Under the pieces are notes generated by a model. The model saw only the letters and a list, made by a program, of their open reading frames with translations, ran no database searches and was not told the origin of the DNA. From Actinomycetota bacterium (GTDB taxonomy: Bacteria; Actinomycetota; Actinomycetes; Actinomycetales; Microbacteriaceae), in the NCBI GenBank assembly GCA_016870695.1, contig VGAV01000162.1:1-6036 (forward strand): a stretch of 6,036 nt of DNA. Reading direction: 5' to 3'. The number at the start of each line of letters is the position of its first letter. Within the stretch, counting starts at the first letter, position 1. Positions 1 through 6,036 of this stretch are shown here, in pieces. The translations under genes and the position numbers were made by a program.

Positions 1-1
1 A

Positions 2-28
2 AGGGGCCCGCGCATCGCGCGGGCCCCT
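2..28 (-). terminator. Terminator hairpin after the GH43 gene
   Basis: A perfect 12-bp inverted repeat (2-13 with 17-28) closes on a 3-nt loop (14-16). The stem is almost all G/C apart from the outermost A-T pair. Read on the minus strand it begins 15 nt after the TGA stop of the glycoside hydrolase gene, the expected place for an intrinsic terminator. The base run after the stem is cut by the window edge after two T residues, so the U-tract cannot be judged. A converging gene beyond the edge could share it. Confidence 0.8.
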
Positions 29-43
29 CCGTCGTCGGAACGA

Positions 44-3028
44 TCAGCGACAGCTCGCCGCCGGGACCGCGACCGTGAACGACGACGCGTCGGACGAGGT
101 GCCGGCCACCGCCGTGCCCACCGTCATCGTCCCGGCCGGGACCGACGCCGCGCGGCTCGCGAAGGTGGTCGAGGCGGTCTTGCCGGCCGCGACGGTGATC
201 TTCTTGCTGCCGTACGCCCCGGTGAGGGTGACGTCCGCGGCGACGTCGTCGGCGTTGGTCACAGTCACCACCTGGCTCACCTTGCCCGCCACGCAGCGGT
301 TCGCCACGACCGCGGAGACGTCGAGGCCGAACGACCGCGCCTCCGAGGTCGAGGCGGTGACCCGGTTGTCGGTGTACCCGTTGTACCGGGCCGTGACCGA
401 GCGCACCGTCGCGGGCACCTCGACCGAGGCGGAACGCTGGCTCAGCGCGACCGTCTGGGTCCAGCCGTCACCCGAGAAGGTCACGGTCCCCGCGACGTCG
501 CCGCGGTCGGCGGCCGTCACGGTCGCCGTCGCCGTCCGCCCCTGGGCGGTCAGTGCCGTGGTCGACGACACGGCGGCGACGGACGACCAGGTCCGCATCG
601 CGGTCAGCACGCCCTGATCGACGCTCACGAACGAGCCGTGCCGCGGGCTGGCCGGCAGACCCCCGATGGGCCGGACGTTCCAGTCCGCCCGGCGGGACAG
701 CCGGTCGCTCTGCGAGCTGCTGGCGATCGCCTGGCCCGTGGTCACGAACGCGCGGTAGCCGCCGGCGCTGAAGTTATCCACCAGGAAGGCGTAGCCGTCG
801 TTCGCCGCGTTGTTGTTGGGGTCGCCGGCGTTCAGCTTGATGATCTGCGGACCCTCGCCGACCTCGTTGGTCTCGAGGCGCGTCATGTACGTGTCCGTCA
901 GCTGCCACGTCTTCTCGGGGTCGGCGTTCCAGTCCGAGCGCGTCGTCGGCGCGGTGAGCACCTTGGACCGCTCGAGGAAGATGTCCTTGCCCGCCTCGAG
1001 GCCGTCGGCGGCGCCGCCCTCCTCGTTCTTGGTGAAGCGGTAGTAGTAGTCGCCGATCTTCTGCACCGTGGAGTCGATGCGCGCGAAGCCGGTGTTCTGC
1101 CACTCGGTGGGCGGGTAGGTGAAGGTCCGGAAGTCGCGCGTGAGCACCGTGAAGACCCGCGCGTGCAGGTTGTCGGTGTTCGTGTGCGCCGCGTCCTTGT
1201 AGAGGCGCGACGAGAAGTGCACGACGTACGACTGCAGCGCGTCGTCCCAGTACGCCTCGGGAGCCCACGTCATACCGGCCTCCGGCTGATTGATCGTGAT
1301 GCCCTCGTTGGCGCCGTTGGTCCGGTCCCACGTCACGAGGTCGGTGGACTCCCACACCTCGATCTTGAGCGAGCCGTTCGACTGCGCCGGGCCCCAGCCC
1401 GTTCCGCAGCTGATGCAGAGGTCGGTGGCGACCATGTAGTACTTGTCGCCGTCCTTCGACCGCAGGATGTACGGGTCGCGCAGCCCCTTCGTGTCGGTGG
1501 TCGACGTGATGACGGGCTGGCCGCCGTTGACCGGCGAGAACGTGAAGAAGTCGTTGCCCGACGTCGCCGCCTGGTAGATCTTCTCGTCGCCGTCGGATTT
1601 GAAGTAGGCCGCCGCGTAACCGGCATCCGGAGCCCAGCGCCCCTTCTCGGCGACCGTGACGTTGAACGACTTCTGCGCGGTCTGCCCGTTCAGCGTGGCG
1701 GTGGCCGTCAGCGTGACCTTCGCGTCACCGGCCCCGTAGGCGGGACGCGACACCAGGCCGCCGCCGCGGAAGGGGTCGGCCACGCCGACCGTCGGGGCGA
1801 CGTAGTCCGCCTTCGTCCCGCTGACGAGGGCGGGGTTCGACGACGTCCACGTGATGGCGGCACCGTTGACGGCACCGGTGGTGGCCAGCGGCAGGTTCTC
1901 GGTGGTCCGGGATGCCAGGGCGATGGCATCCAGGTCGGCGGCCACGTTCGGCGCGATGACCGTGACGTCGTAGGTGAGCGTCCCGAGCGAGCTCGTCGCG
2001 GTGAGGGTGACCGGGGTGTTCGTCGTGATGCTCCGCGAGACCACGCCCGTGGTCGAGACCACCGCGGGGTTCGAGGACGACCACGTCAGGGCGACGCCGT
2101 TCACCGAGGGGGCGAGGTTCAGGTTGCTCGAGACGCTGTCGAGCGAGGTGTTGGCGCGCAGCATCGTGGCGAGGACGTCGCCGCGCAGAAGAGCGGCGGT
2201 CGTCGAGGACTTCTGCGCGGCGGTGGGCATGCTGGAGCCGACCTGCTCGGCGGAGAGGGCGGTGTCCCAGACCTTCACGTCGCTGACGTCGGCGCGCAGC
2301 AGGGCGTCGCCCTGGTAGAGCGACCGGCCGAGGTAGCCGAGCACGTTGCCCGACGGGATGATTGAGCTCAGCGCATTGCTGTGCGTCAGGGTCGAGATGA
2401 CGCTGCCGTCGCGGTAGAGCGTGAGGGTCTGGCCGGAGCCGACCATGGTCAGGGTGGTGAAGCCGGGGTTGAGGCCGCCGCCCGCGGGCATGCGCGTCTC
2501 GCCGTTGCTGCTGCCGTTCTTGACGCGGATGGCCGCCAGCACCTGGTCGTTGTAGCCGCCCTGGGCGGAGCGCGGGCTGAGGAAAATGTGGTTGCCGAGT
2601 TGCGTCGTGTTCCACGGTCCGACACCGTCGCCGATGACCCACCCGAAGTGGTTCGCGGAGGTCTGCGACGCCACGGTGTACTCGACGGTGAAGTCGTTGT
2701 CGGTGCCCGTGATGAGCCCCTTGGGGAGGGCGGCGTACCCGTCGGCCTTGAACCGCAGCACGGCGTCGCCGGCCGCGTCGGCGAACGACGCGTCGGTGAA
2801 GCCGGTGAGCGCCGCGTTGCGACCGTTCCCGGAGACGTCGAGCAGGGCCGCGCCGGAGTGCGACATGTCGTAGTGGGCGGTGGGGGCCGGCACCTCGGCG
2901 GCGTGGGCGGCCGGGGCGATCAGGCTCAGCGTCGAGGCGACGAGCACGCCGGTCAGCGACGCGGCCACCGCCTTCGGCGCACGACGGGAGCGGACGGCTC
3001 CAGGGGGACGGGGGGCCAGTGATCTCAT
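44..3028 (-). CDS. Secreted multidomain family 43 glycoside hydrolase (LamG, two Ig-like, GH43, C-terminal beta domains)
   Basis: A 994-residue extracellular enzyme, probably an arabinofuranosidase, arabinanase or xylosidase acting on plant polysaccharide side chains; the exact substrate cannot be read from sequence. Seen: a signal peptide (RRAPK, hydrophobic stretch, AHA cleavage site near residue 43); a LamG/concanavalin-A-like domain about 46-255 (DVSGNGRNAAL, DVKVWDTALSAEQV); two tandem degenerate Ig-like units about 272-357 and 358-458 (WSSSNPAVVS at 316, WTSSNPALVS at 394); a GH43 propeller about 465-800; an Ig-like domain about 815-900; and a terminal module bounded by Cys912 and Cys993. 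From GH43 family knowledge the catalytic candidates are Asp518 (RDPYI, base), Glu591 (WAPEAYW, the position usually held by the pKa-modulating Asp) and Glu725 (EGPQ, acid). No LPXTG anchor or transmembrane tail is present, so it is probably released. The ATG at 3028 is chosen over one at 3145 because the signal peptide and a GAAAGG ribosome site fit it; the upstream stretch is low-complexity. Confidence 0.9.
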   Translation of the reverse strand: MRSLAPRPPGAVRSRRAPKAVAASLTGVLVASTLSLIAPAAHAAEVPAPTAHYDMSHSGAALLDVSGNGRNAALTGFTDASFADAAGDAVLRFKADGYAALPKGLITGTDNDFTVEYTVASQTSANHFGWVIGDGVGPWNTTQLGNHIFLSPRSAQGGYNDQVLAAIRVKNGSSNGETRMPAGGGLNPGFTTLTMVGSGQTLTLYRDGSVISTLTHSNALSSIIPSGNVLGYLGRSLYQGDALLRADVSDVKVWDTALSAEQVGSSMPTAAQKSSTTAALLRGDVLATMLRANTSLDSVSSNLNLAPSVNGVALTWSSSNPAVVSTTGVVSRSITTNTPVTLTATSSLGTLTYDVTVIAPNVAADLDAIALASRTTENLPLATTGAVNGAAITWTSSNPALVSGTKADYVAPTVGVADPFRGGGLVSRPAYGAGDAKVTLTATATLNGQTAQKSFNVTVAEKGRWAPDAGYAAAYFKSDGDEKIYQAATSGNDFFTFSPVNGGQPVITSTTDTKGLRDPYILRSKDGDKYYMVATDLCISCGTGWGPAQSNGSLKIEVWESTDLVTWDRTNGANEGITINQPEAGMTWAPEAYWDDALQSYVVHFSSRLYKDAAHTNTDNLHARVFTVLTRDFRTFTYPPTEWQNTGFARIDSTVQKIGDYYYRFTKNEEGGAADGLEAGKDIFLERSKVLTAPTTRSDWNADPEKTWQLTDTYMTRLETNEVGEGPQIIKLNAGDPNNNAANDGYAFLVDNFSAGGYRAFVTTGQAIASSSQSDRLSRRADWNVRPIGGLPASPRHGSFVSVDQGVLTAMRTWSSVAAVSSTTALTAQGRTATATVTAADRGDVAGTVTFSGDGWTQTVALSQRSASVEVPATVRSVTARYNGYTDNRVTASTSEARSFGLDVSAVVANRCVAGKVSQVVTVTNADDVAADVTLTGAYGSKKITVAAGKTASTTFASRAASVPAGTMTVGTAVAGTSSDASSFTVAVPAASCR

Positions 3029-3031
3029 CGG

Positions 3032-3047
3032 CGAGACCTTTCTCTCG
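3032..3047 (-). promoter_or_regulatory. Ribosome binding site in a hairpin loop, GH43 gene
   Basis: On the minus strand a GAAAGG Shine-Dalgarno sequence lies 8 nt before the ATG at 3028, which decides the start. It is flanked exactly by CGAGA and TCTCG, so the SD forms the 6-nt loop of a 5-bp hairpin. This would leave the SD exposed. The stem is short and could be chance. Confidence 0.6.
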
Positions 3048-3054
3048 GATGCGG

Positions 3055-3150
3055 GGCCGATGCCTCCGTCGCCCGCCGGGGAGCCGGGGCGGGGAGGGCG
3101 TGCCGAGACGCGCGGTCCGCTGCCGTCGACGGGGCGGAGGAGCATCGGCC
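3055..3150 (-). other. Long structured 5' leader of the GH43 gene
   Basis: The inferred transcript start (about 3217) leaves a leader of about 190 nt before the GH43 start codon. In it, 3055-3068 pairs with 3135-3150 as 14 base pairs interrupted by a 2-nt bulge (3140-3141), including an exact 9-bp arm GGCCGATGC/GCATCGGCC. The pairing encloses about 66 nt of GC-rich sequence. No conserved riboswitch core is recognisable, no convincing small ORF was found, and the stretch holds no other gene. It may be a stabilising leader structure, or simply GC-rich folding. Confidence 0.35.
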
Positions 3151-3223
3151 GGCGTCAGCCGGACCGTGAGACGGGCACCGATGCACTTCTGCGATCCGTC
3201 GTCGGACAGCGGTCTCGCCATCG

Positions 3224-3252
3224 ACGTTAGCGGTAACGAAGCGCCACGACAA
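3224..3252 (-). promoter_or_regulatory. Probable sigma-70-type promoter of the GH43 gene
   Basis: On the minus strand, TTGTCG (3252-3247) and TAACGT (3229-3224) are separated by exactly 17 bp. The -10 fits TAnnnT and the -35 keeps TTG. This is the best such pair I see in the divergent region, and it points toward the glycoside hydrolase. The predicted transcript start is near 3217. The -10 is overlapped by a palindromic operator, which supports a real and regulated promoter. Confidence 0.6.
3225..3238. promoter_or_regulatory. LacI/GalR-type operator over the GH43 promoter -10
   Basis: CGTTAGCGGTAACG is a 14-bp palindrome with 6 of 7 pairs matching (only 3230/3233 fail) and a central CG step, the usual layout of LacI/GalR-family operators. 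It covers most of the -10 box of the minus-strand promoter, so a bound repressor would block initiation. Such control by a sugar-responsive repressor is common for secreted glycoside hydrolases. The regulator is not encoded here, and its ligand is unknown. It lies about 100 bp upstream of pgm, so an effect on pgm is possible but less likely. Confidence 0.6.
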
Positions 3253-3304
3253 CACATCCGACGGTCGAATCCGTCCGGCCTCTACCGCATGACGGCTTTT
3301 CTCC

Positions 3305-3320
3305 TCGCGCACGGGCGCGA
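3305..3320. promoter_or_regulatory. Short palindrome just upstream of pgm
   Basis: TCGCGC and GCGCGA form perfect 6-bp arms around a 4-nt centre, 17 bp before the pgm start codon. If pgm is leaderless this would lie over the -33 to -18 region, a plausible operator position. The all-GC-type arms make chance occurrence quite possible, and no family is recognised. Confidence 0.25.
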
Positions 3321-3325
3321 ACGGG

Positions 3326-3331
3326 CAGACT
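3326..3331 (+). promoter_or_regulatory. Possible -10 box for a leaderless pgm transcript
   Basis: CAGACT ends 6 nt before the pgm ATG, occupying -12 to -7 if transcription begins at the A of the start codon. It matches TAnnnT except for the first base. No AGGAGG-like site precedes the start codon, and leaderless transcripts are common in actinobacteria. No clear -35 box is visible, so this is tentative. Confidence 0.3.
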
Positions 3332-3337
3332 GTACGC

Positions 3338-4984
3338 ATGAGCAGTCGCGCAGGACAGCCCGCCGAGGCATCCGATCTCATCGACATCGACGACCTGATC
3401 GCCGCCTACTACGACCGCAAGCCGGATGCCGCCGTGCCCGAGCAGCGCGTCGCCTTCGGCACGAGCGGCCATCGCGGGTCGTCGCTGAGCACCAGCTTCA
3501 ACGAGGACCACATCCTCGCCACGACCCAGGCGATCGTGGACTACCGCGCCGCGCAGGGCATCACCGGGCCGCTGTTCCTCGGCCGCGACACCCACGGGCT
3601 GTCGCTCCCCGCCGAGCGCAGCGCGATCGAGGTGCTCGTCGCCAACGGCGTGGACGTCCGTGTGGACTCCCGCGACGCGTGGGTCCCCACCCCGGCCCTC
3701 AGCCACGCGATCCTCACCTACAACCGCGGGCTCGCGGCCGACGACCCCGGCCGGGCCGACGGCATCGTCGTCACCCCGTCGCACAACCCGCCGCGCGACG
3801 GCGGCTTCAAGTACAACCCCCCGCACGGGGGCCCCGCCGACACCGACGCGACCGGCTGGATCGCCGACCGGGCGAACGAGCTCATCACGGCGGGACTGGA
3901 CGGCGTCCGGCGCACCCCGCACGCCGACATCGACCTCGAGGGGCTCGGCCAGTACGACTTCCGTGATGCGTACGTGCGCGATCTGGCGTCCATCATCGAC
4001 GTGGATGCCATCAGGAACACGGGCGTCCGGATCGGCGCCGACCCGATGGGCGGGGCGTCGGTGGAGTACTGGGCCCTGATCGCCGAGGTGTACGGCCTGA
4101 ACCTCACCGTCGTGAACCCGGAGGTCGACCCGACCTGGAAGTTCATGACGCTGGACTGGGACGAGAAGATCCGCATGGATCCTTCCTCACCGTCGGCGAT
4201 GGCCTCGCTCGTCGCGCGCCGCGACGAGTACGACATCCTCACGGGCAACGACGCCGACGCCGACCGCCACGGAATCGTGACGCCCGACGCGGGGCTGATG
4301 AACCCCAACCACTACCTCGCCGTCGCGATCGACTACCTGTTCTCCCATCGCCCGGGCTGGCCCGCGGACGCCGCCGTCGGCAAGACGCTGGTGTCGTCGA
4401 TGATCATCGACCGCGTCGCCGCGTCGCTCGGCAAGACGCTGCTCGAGGTCCCGGTGGGCTTCAAGTGGTTCGTGCCGGGTCTGCTCGACGGCTCCGTCGC
4501 CTTCGGCGGGGAGGAGTCGGCGGGAGCGTCGTTCCTGCGTTTGGACGGCACCGTCTGGACGACCGACAAGGACGGCATCCTCCTCTGCCTGCTGGCGGCG
4601 GAGATCCTCGCGGTCACCGGCACGACGCCCTCGCAGCGCTACGCCGAGCTCGAGGCCGAGTTCGGGTCGTCCGCCTACCAGCGTGTGGACGCCCCGGCGA
4701 CGCCGGCGCAGAAGTCGGCGCTGTCGAAGCTGTCCCCGGACGCCGTGACCGCGACCGAGCTGGCCGGCGAGCCGATCACCGCCAAGCTCTCGCACGCCCC
4801 CGGCAACGGCGCGGCGATCGGCGGACTGAAGGTACAGACCGAGTCGGCGTGGTTCGCCGCGCGGCCGTCCGGCACGGAGGACGTCTACAAGCTGTACGGC
4901 GAGTCCCTCCGCGGCGAGGAGCACCTGCGGGCGGTGCAGGAAGAGGCCCGCGCGGTCGTCTCCGCCGCTCTCGGCCAGGCCTGA
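3338..4984 (+). CDS. pgm: Phosphoglucomutase (alpha-D-glucose phosphate-specific)
   Basis: A cytoplasmic 548-residue enzyme interconverting glucose 1-phosphate and glucose 6-phosphate, linking glycogen, trehalose and UDP-glucose metabolism to glycolysis. All four signatures of the alpha-D-phosphohexomutase superfamily are visible: the phosphoserine loop TPSHNPP (Ser148), the magnesium loop NDADADR (Asp305, Asp307, Asp309), the sugar-binding GGEES (390-394), and the phosphate-binding RPSGTED (509-515). The N-terminal RAGQPA..SDLI..YY..KP pattern and the FGTSGHRG motif match the E. coli Pgm type (about 546 residues), so the length is normal and the ATG at 3338 is right. No catalytic residue is missing. 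There is no good Shine-Dalgarno sequence; translation may be leaderless. It is transcribed alone, divergent from the GH43 gene and convergent with the dehydrogenase, and ends at its own terminator hairpin. Confidence 0.97.
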   Translation: MSSRAGQPAEASDLIDIDDLIAAYYDRKPDAAVPEQRVAFGTSGHRGSSLSTSFNEDHILATTQAIVDYRAAQGITGPLFLGRDTHGLSLPAERSAIEVLVANGVDVRVDSRDAWVPTPALSHAILTYNRGLAADDPGRADGIVVTPSHNPPRDGGFKYNPPHGGPADTDATGWIADRANELITAGLDGVRRTPHADIDLEGLGQYDFRDAYVRDLASIIDVDAIRNTGVRIGADPMGGASVEYWALIAEVYGLNLTVVNPEVDPTWKFMTLDWDEKIRMDPSSPSAMASLVARRDEYDILTGNDADADRHGIVTPDAGLMNPNHYLAVAIDYLFSHRPGWPADAAVGKTLVSSMIIDRVAASLGKTLLEVPVGFKWFVPGLLDGSVAFGGEESAGASFLRLDGTVWTTDKDGILLCLLAAEILAVTGTTPSQRYAELEAEFGSSAYQRVDAPATPAQKSALSKLSPDAVTATELAGEPITAKLSHAPGNGAAIGGLKVQTESAWFAARPSGTEDVYKLYGESLRGEEHLRAVQEEARAVVSAALGQA

Positions 4985-4993
4985 CGCCTCCGC

Positions 4994-5035
4994 CCGCAGC
5001 GGCGTCGCCCCTGGGGCGGCGCCGCTGCGGCGTTT
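4994..5035 (+). terminator. Intrinsic terminator of pgm
   Basis: Starting 9 nt after the pgm stop, 4994-5010 pairs with 5014-5030: 17 positions, all Watson-Crick except one T-G wobble (5005/5019), around a 3-nt loop. It is followed by CGTTT, a weak T-tract typical of high-GC actinobacterial terminators. The first bases after the stem also belong to an inverted copy of the arm of the palindrome downstream. Confidence 0.8.
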
Positions 5036-5066
5036 CCGGCGGCGGCGACGGCTGGCGTCCGCCACC

Positions 5067-5125
5067 AAACGCTTCCTCGCGCCGGAAACGCCGTGTCACA
5101 GCGTTTCCCCCGCGCGAGAGCGTTT
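5067..5125. repeat. 59-bp nested imperfect palindrome (REP-like)
   Basis: The sequence is symmetric about base 5096: 23 of 29 mirror positions pair, with one further G-T. Outer arms are AAACGCT/AGCGTTT (5067-5073 with 5119-5125), middle arms CGCG (5078-5081 with 5111-5114), and the inner core is GGAAACGC/GCGTTTCC (5084-5091 with 5101-5108) around GTGTCAC. It sits between the terminators of two converging genes, so it controls no obvious promoter. An exact inverted copy of 5080-5093 occurs at 5028-5041. This layout fits a repetitive extragenic palindrome or a relic of a small hairpin element; copy number in the genome is unknown. Confidence 0.65.
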
Positions 5126-5145
5126 ACCCGGATCGAAACGGGAAC

Positions 5146-5185
5146 GCCACGGCCCCGACGCTCCGCAGAACGTCGGGGCCGTGGC
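5146..5185 (-). terminator. Intrinsic terminator of the alcohol dehydrogenase gene
   Basis: A perfect 15-bp stem (5146-5160 with 5171-5185) with a 10-nt loop starts 9 nt after the TGA stop on the minus strand. It is followed on that strand by GTTCCCGTTT, a loose T-rich tail. It is separate from the pgm terminator, so each converging gene has its own stop signal. Confidence 0.8.
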
Positions 5186-5194
5186 ATCCCGATG

Positions 5195-6036
5195 TCAGGA
5201 CGCGAGCGTGGCCGTGTCGATGACGAAGCGGTAGCGGACGTCGCTCTTCAGCACGCGCTCGTACGCCTCGTTGATCTGGTCGGCCGAGATGAGCTCGGTC
5301 TCCGGGGCGATGCCGTGCTCGGCGCAGAAGTCCAGCATCTCCTGGGTCTCCTGGATGCCGCCGATGCCCGAGCCCGCGAACGAGCGACGGTTCGCGAAGA
5401 GGGTGAACACCTCGATGGGCAGCGGCTCCGGCGGGGCGCCGACGTTCACCATCGTGCCGTTGCGGGCGAGCAGGCCCAGGTACTGCTTGAGGTCCAGCGG
5501 CGCACTGACGGTGTTGACGATCAGGTCGAAGGTGTTCTTCAGCGTCGTGAAGGTCTCCTCGTCCTTGGTCGCGTAGTAGTGGTCGGCGCCCATCTTCAGG
5601 CCGTCGTCCTTCTTGCTGAGCGTCTGCGAGAGCACCGTGACCTCGGCGCCCATGGCGTGCGCGATCTTGACGGCCATGTGACCGAGACCGCCGAGGCCGA
5701 CGATCGCGACCTTCTTGCCGGGGCCGGCGTTCCAGTGGTGCAGGGGCGAGTAGGTCGTGATGCCGGCGCACAGCAGCGGCGCGGCCTTCTCGTAGGGGAT
5801 GGACTCGGGCACGCGCAGCACGAAGTCCTCGTCGACGACGATCTTCTCGCTGTAGCCGCCCTGGGTGATCGTGCCGTCGACGTCCTTCGCGCCGTAGGTG
5901 CCGATGTTGCCCTTCAGGCAGTACTGCTCCTCGCCGGCCTGGCAGTTCTCGCACTCGCGGCACGAGTTGACCATGCAGCCGACGCCGACGCGGTCGCCGA
6001 CCTTGTGCTTCGTCACGTCGGAGCCAACCTCGGCGA
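5195..6036 (-). CDS. Zinc-dependent NAD(P)-dependent alcohol dehydrogenase, YahK/CAD family (5' end outside window)
   Basis: The C-terminal 279 residues of a medium-chain alcohol dehydrogenase that reduces aldehydes or oxidises alcohols in the cytoplasm; by family it probably prefers NADPH. Seen: the structural zinc motif C-x2-C-x2-C-x7-C (5918-5962), the third catalytic zinc ligand in [13 protein letters not shown] (Cys codon 5768-5770), the Rossmann loop GLGGLGH (5678-5698) and a C-terminal segment ending in [13 protein letters not shown]. Compared with about 350 residues for E. coli YahK-type enzymes, about 70 N-terminal residues, with the first two zinc ligands, lie beyond the right edge. 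The reading frame stays open to base 6036 ([14 protein letters not shown]), so the GTG at 6016 is an internal valine and not a start. Specific substrate is unknown; the gene shows no functional tie to pgm. Confidence 0.93.
   Translation of the reverse strand, partial: AEVGSDVTKHKVGDRVGVGCMVNSCRECENCQAGEEQYCLKGNIGTYGAKDVDGTITQGGYSEKIVVDEDFVLRVPESIPYEKAAPLLCAGITTYSPLHHWNAGPGKKVAIVGLGGLGHMAVKIAHAMGAEVTVLSQTLSKKDDGLKMGADHYYATKDEETFTTLKNTFDLIVNTVSAPLDLKQYLGLLARNGTMVNVGAPPEPLPIEVFTLFANRRSFAGSGIGGIQETQEMLDFCAEHGIAPETELISADQINEAYERVLKSDVRYRFVIDTATLAS

Noticed and set aside
638..2365. 575-codon plus-strand open frame opposite the GH43 gene
   Set aside because: Its Arg/Gly/Val-rich translation has no domain sense and lies fully antisense to a gene with clear motifs. 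It is a codon-bias shadow, common in high-GC DNA.
3029..3145. Upstream ATG extending the GH43 protein by 39 residues
   Set aside because: The extension is low-complexity Gly/Pro/Arg, would bury the signal peptide, and lacks an SD; the ATG at 3028 has both a signal peptide and an SD.
1725..3257. 510-codon minus-strand open frame overlapping the GH43 N-terminal half and leader
   Set aside because: Very Arg/Pro-rich, out of frame with the real gene, and it crosses the promoter and operator. No recognisable motif.
3260..3275. GACGG/CCGTC inverted repeat upstream of the GH43 -35 box
   Set aside because: Only 5-bp arms around 6 nt in GC-rich DNA; expected by chance, with no extension on either side.
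4187..5068. 293-codon minus-strand open frame opposite pgm
   Set aside because: Arg-rich shadow of the pgm codons; it would also run through the pgm terminator.
6014..6016. GTG as the start of the alcohol dehydrogenase
   Set aside because: The frame stays open upstream to the window edge with family-like sequence, and about 70 residues with essential zinc ligands would be missing.
44..6036. The three genes as one sugar-use or aldehyde-detoxification cluster
   Set aside because: Orientations are divergent then convergent, each gene has its own terminator, and no transporter, regulator or shared substrate links them.

Overview
The window is high-GC DNA with strongly G/C-ending codons. Together with a secreted multidomain GH43 enzyme of actinobacterial style, this suggests a high-GC actinobacterium, plausibly Microbacteriaceae (Microbacterium-like). 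That placement rests on composition and protein style only, not on a search.

There are three protein-coding genes. (1) On the minus strand, 3028 to 44, is a 994-residue secreted protein: signal peptide, LamG-like lectin fold, two tandem degenerate Ig-like domains, a family 43 glycoside hydrolase five-bladed propeller, then two C-terminal beta-sandwich modules. A very strong terminator hairpin follows at 2-28. (2) Divergently, on the plus strand 3338-4984, is a complete alpha-phosphoglucomutase (pgm). (3) On the minus strand, from the right edge to 5195, is the C-terminal four fifths of a zinc-dependent NADP-type alcohol dehydrogenase of the YahK/cinnamyl-alcohol-dehydrogenase family; its start lies beyond the window.

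The roughly 310-bp divergent region (3029-3337) is the regulatory centre. It holds a good minus-strand promoter (TTGTCG, 17 bp, TAACGT) whose -10 is overlapped by a LacI/GalR-style operator, CGTTAGCGGTAACG. This implies sugar-induced expression of the GH43 gene. The inferred transcript has a leader of about 190 nt with a 14-bp bulged stem and an SD shown in a small hairpin loop. pgm has no visible SD and may be leaderless.

The roughly 210-bp convergent region between pgm and the dehydrogenase (4985-5194) is the oddest part. Each gene has its own strong terminator hairpin, and between them sits a separate 59-bp nested imperfect palindrome built from AAACGC/GCGTTT units, with an extra inverted copy of one arm at the pgm terminator. 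It looks like a REP-type extragenic palindrome rather than an operator.

The three genes do not form an obvious pathway or operon. The GH43 enzyme would release sugars outside the cell, Pgm joins glucose-1-P and glucose-6-P metabolism, and the dehydrogenase is a general aldehyde/alcohol reductase. I see no defence system, mobile element, CRISPR array or RNA gene. A GGATGCC/GGCATCC heptamer is clearly over-represented (nine copies).
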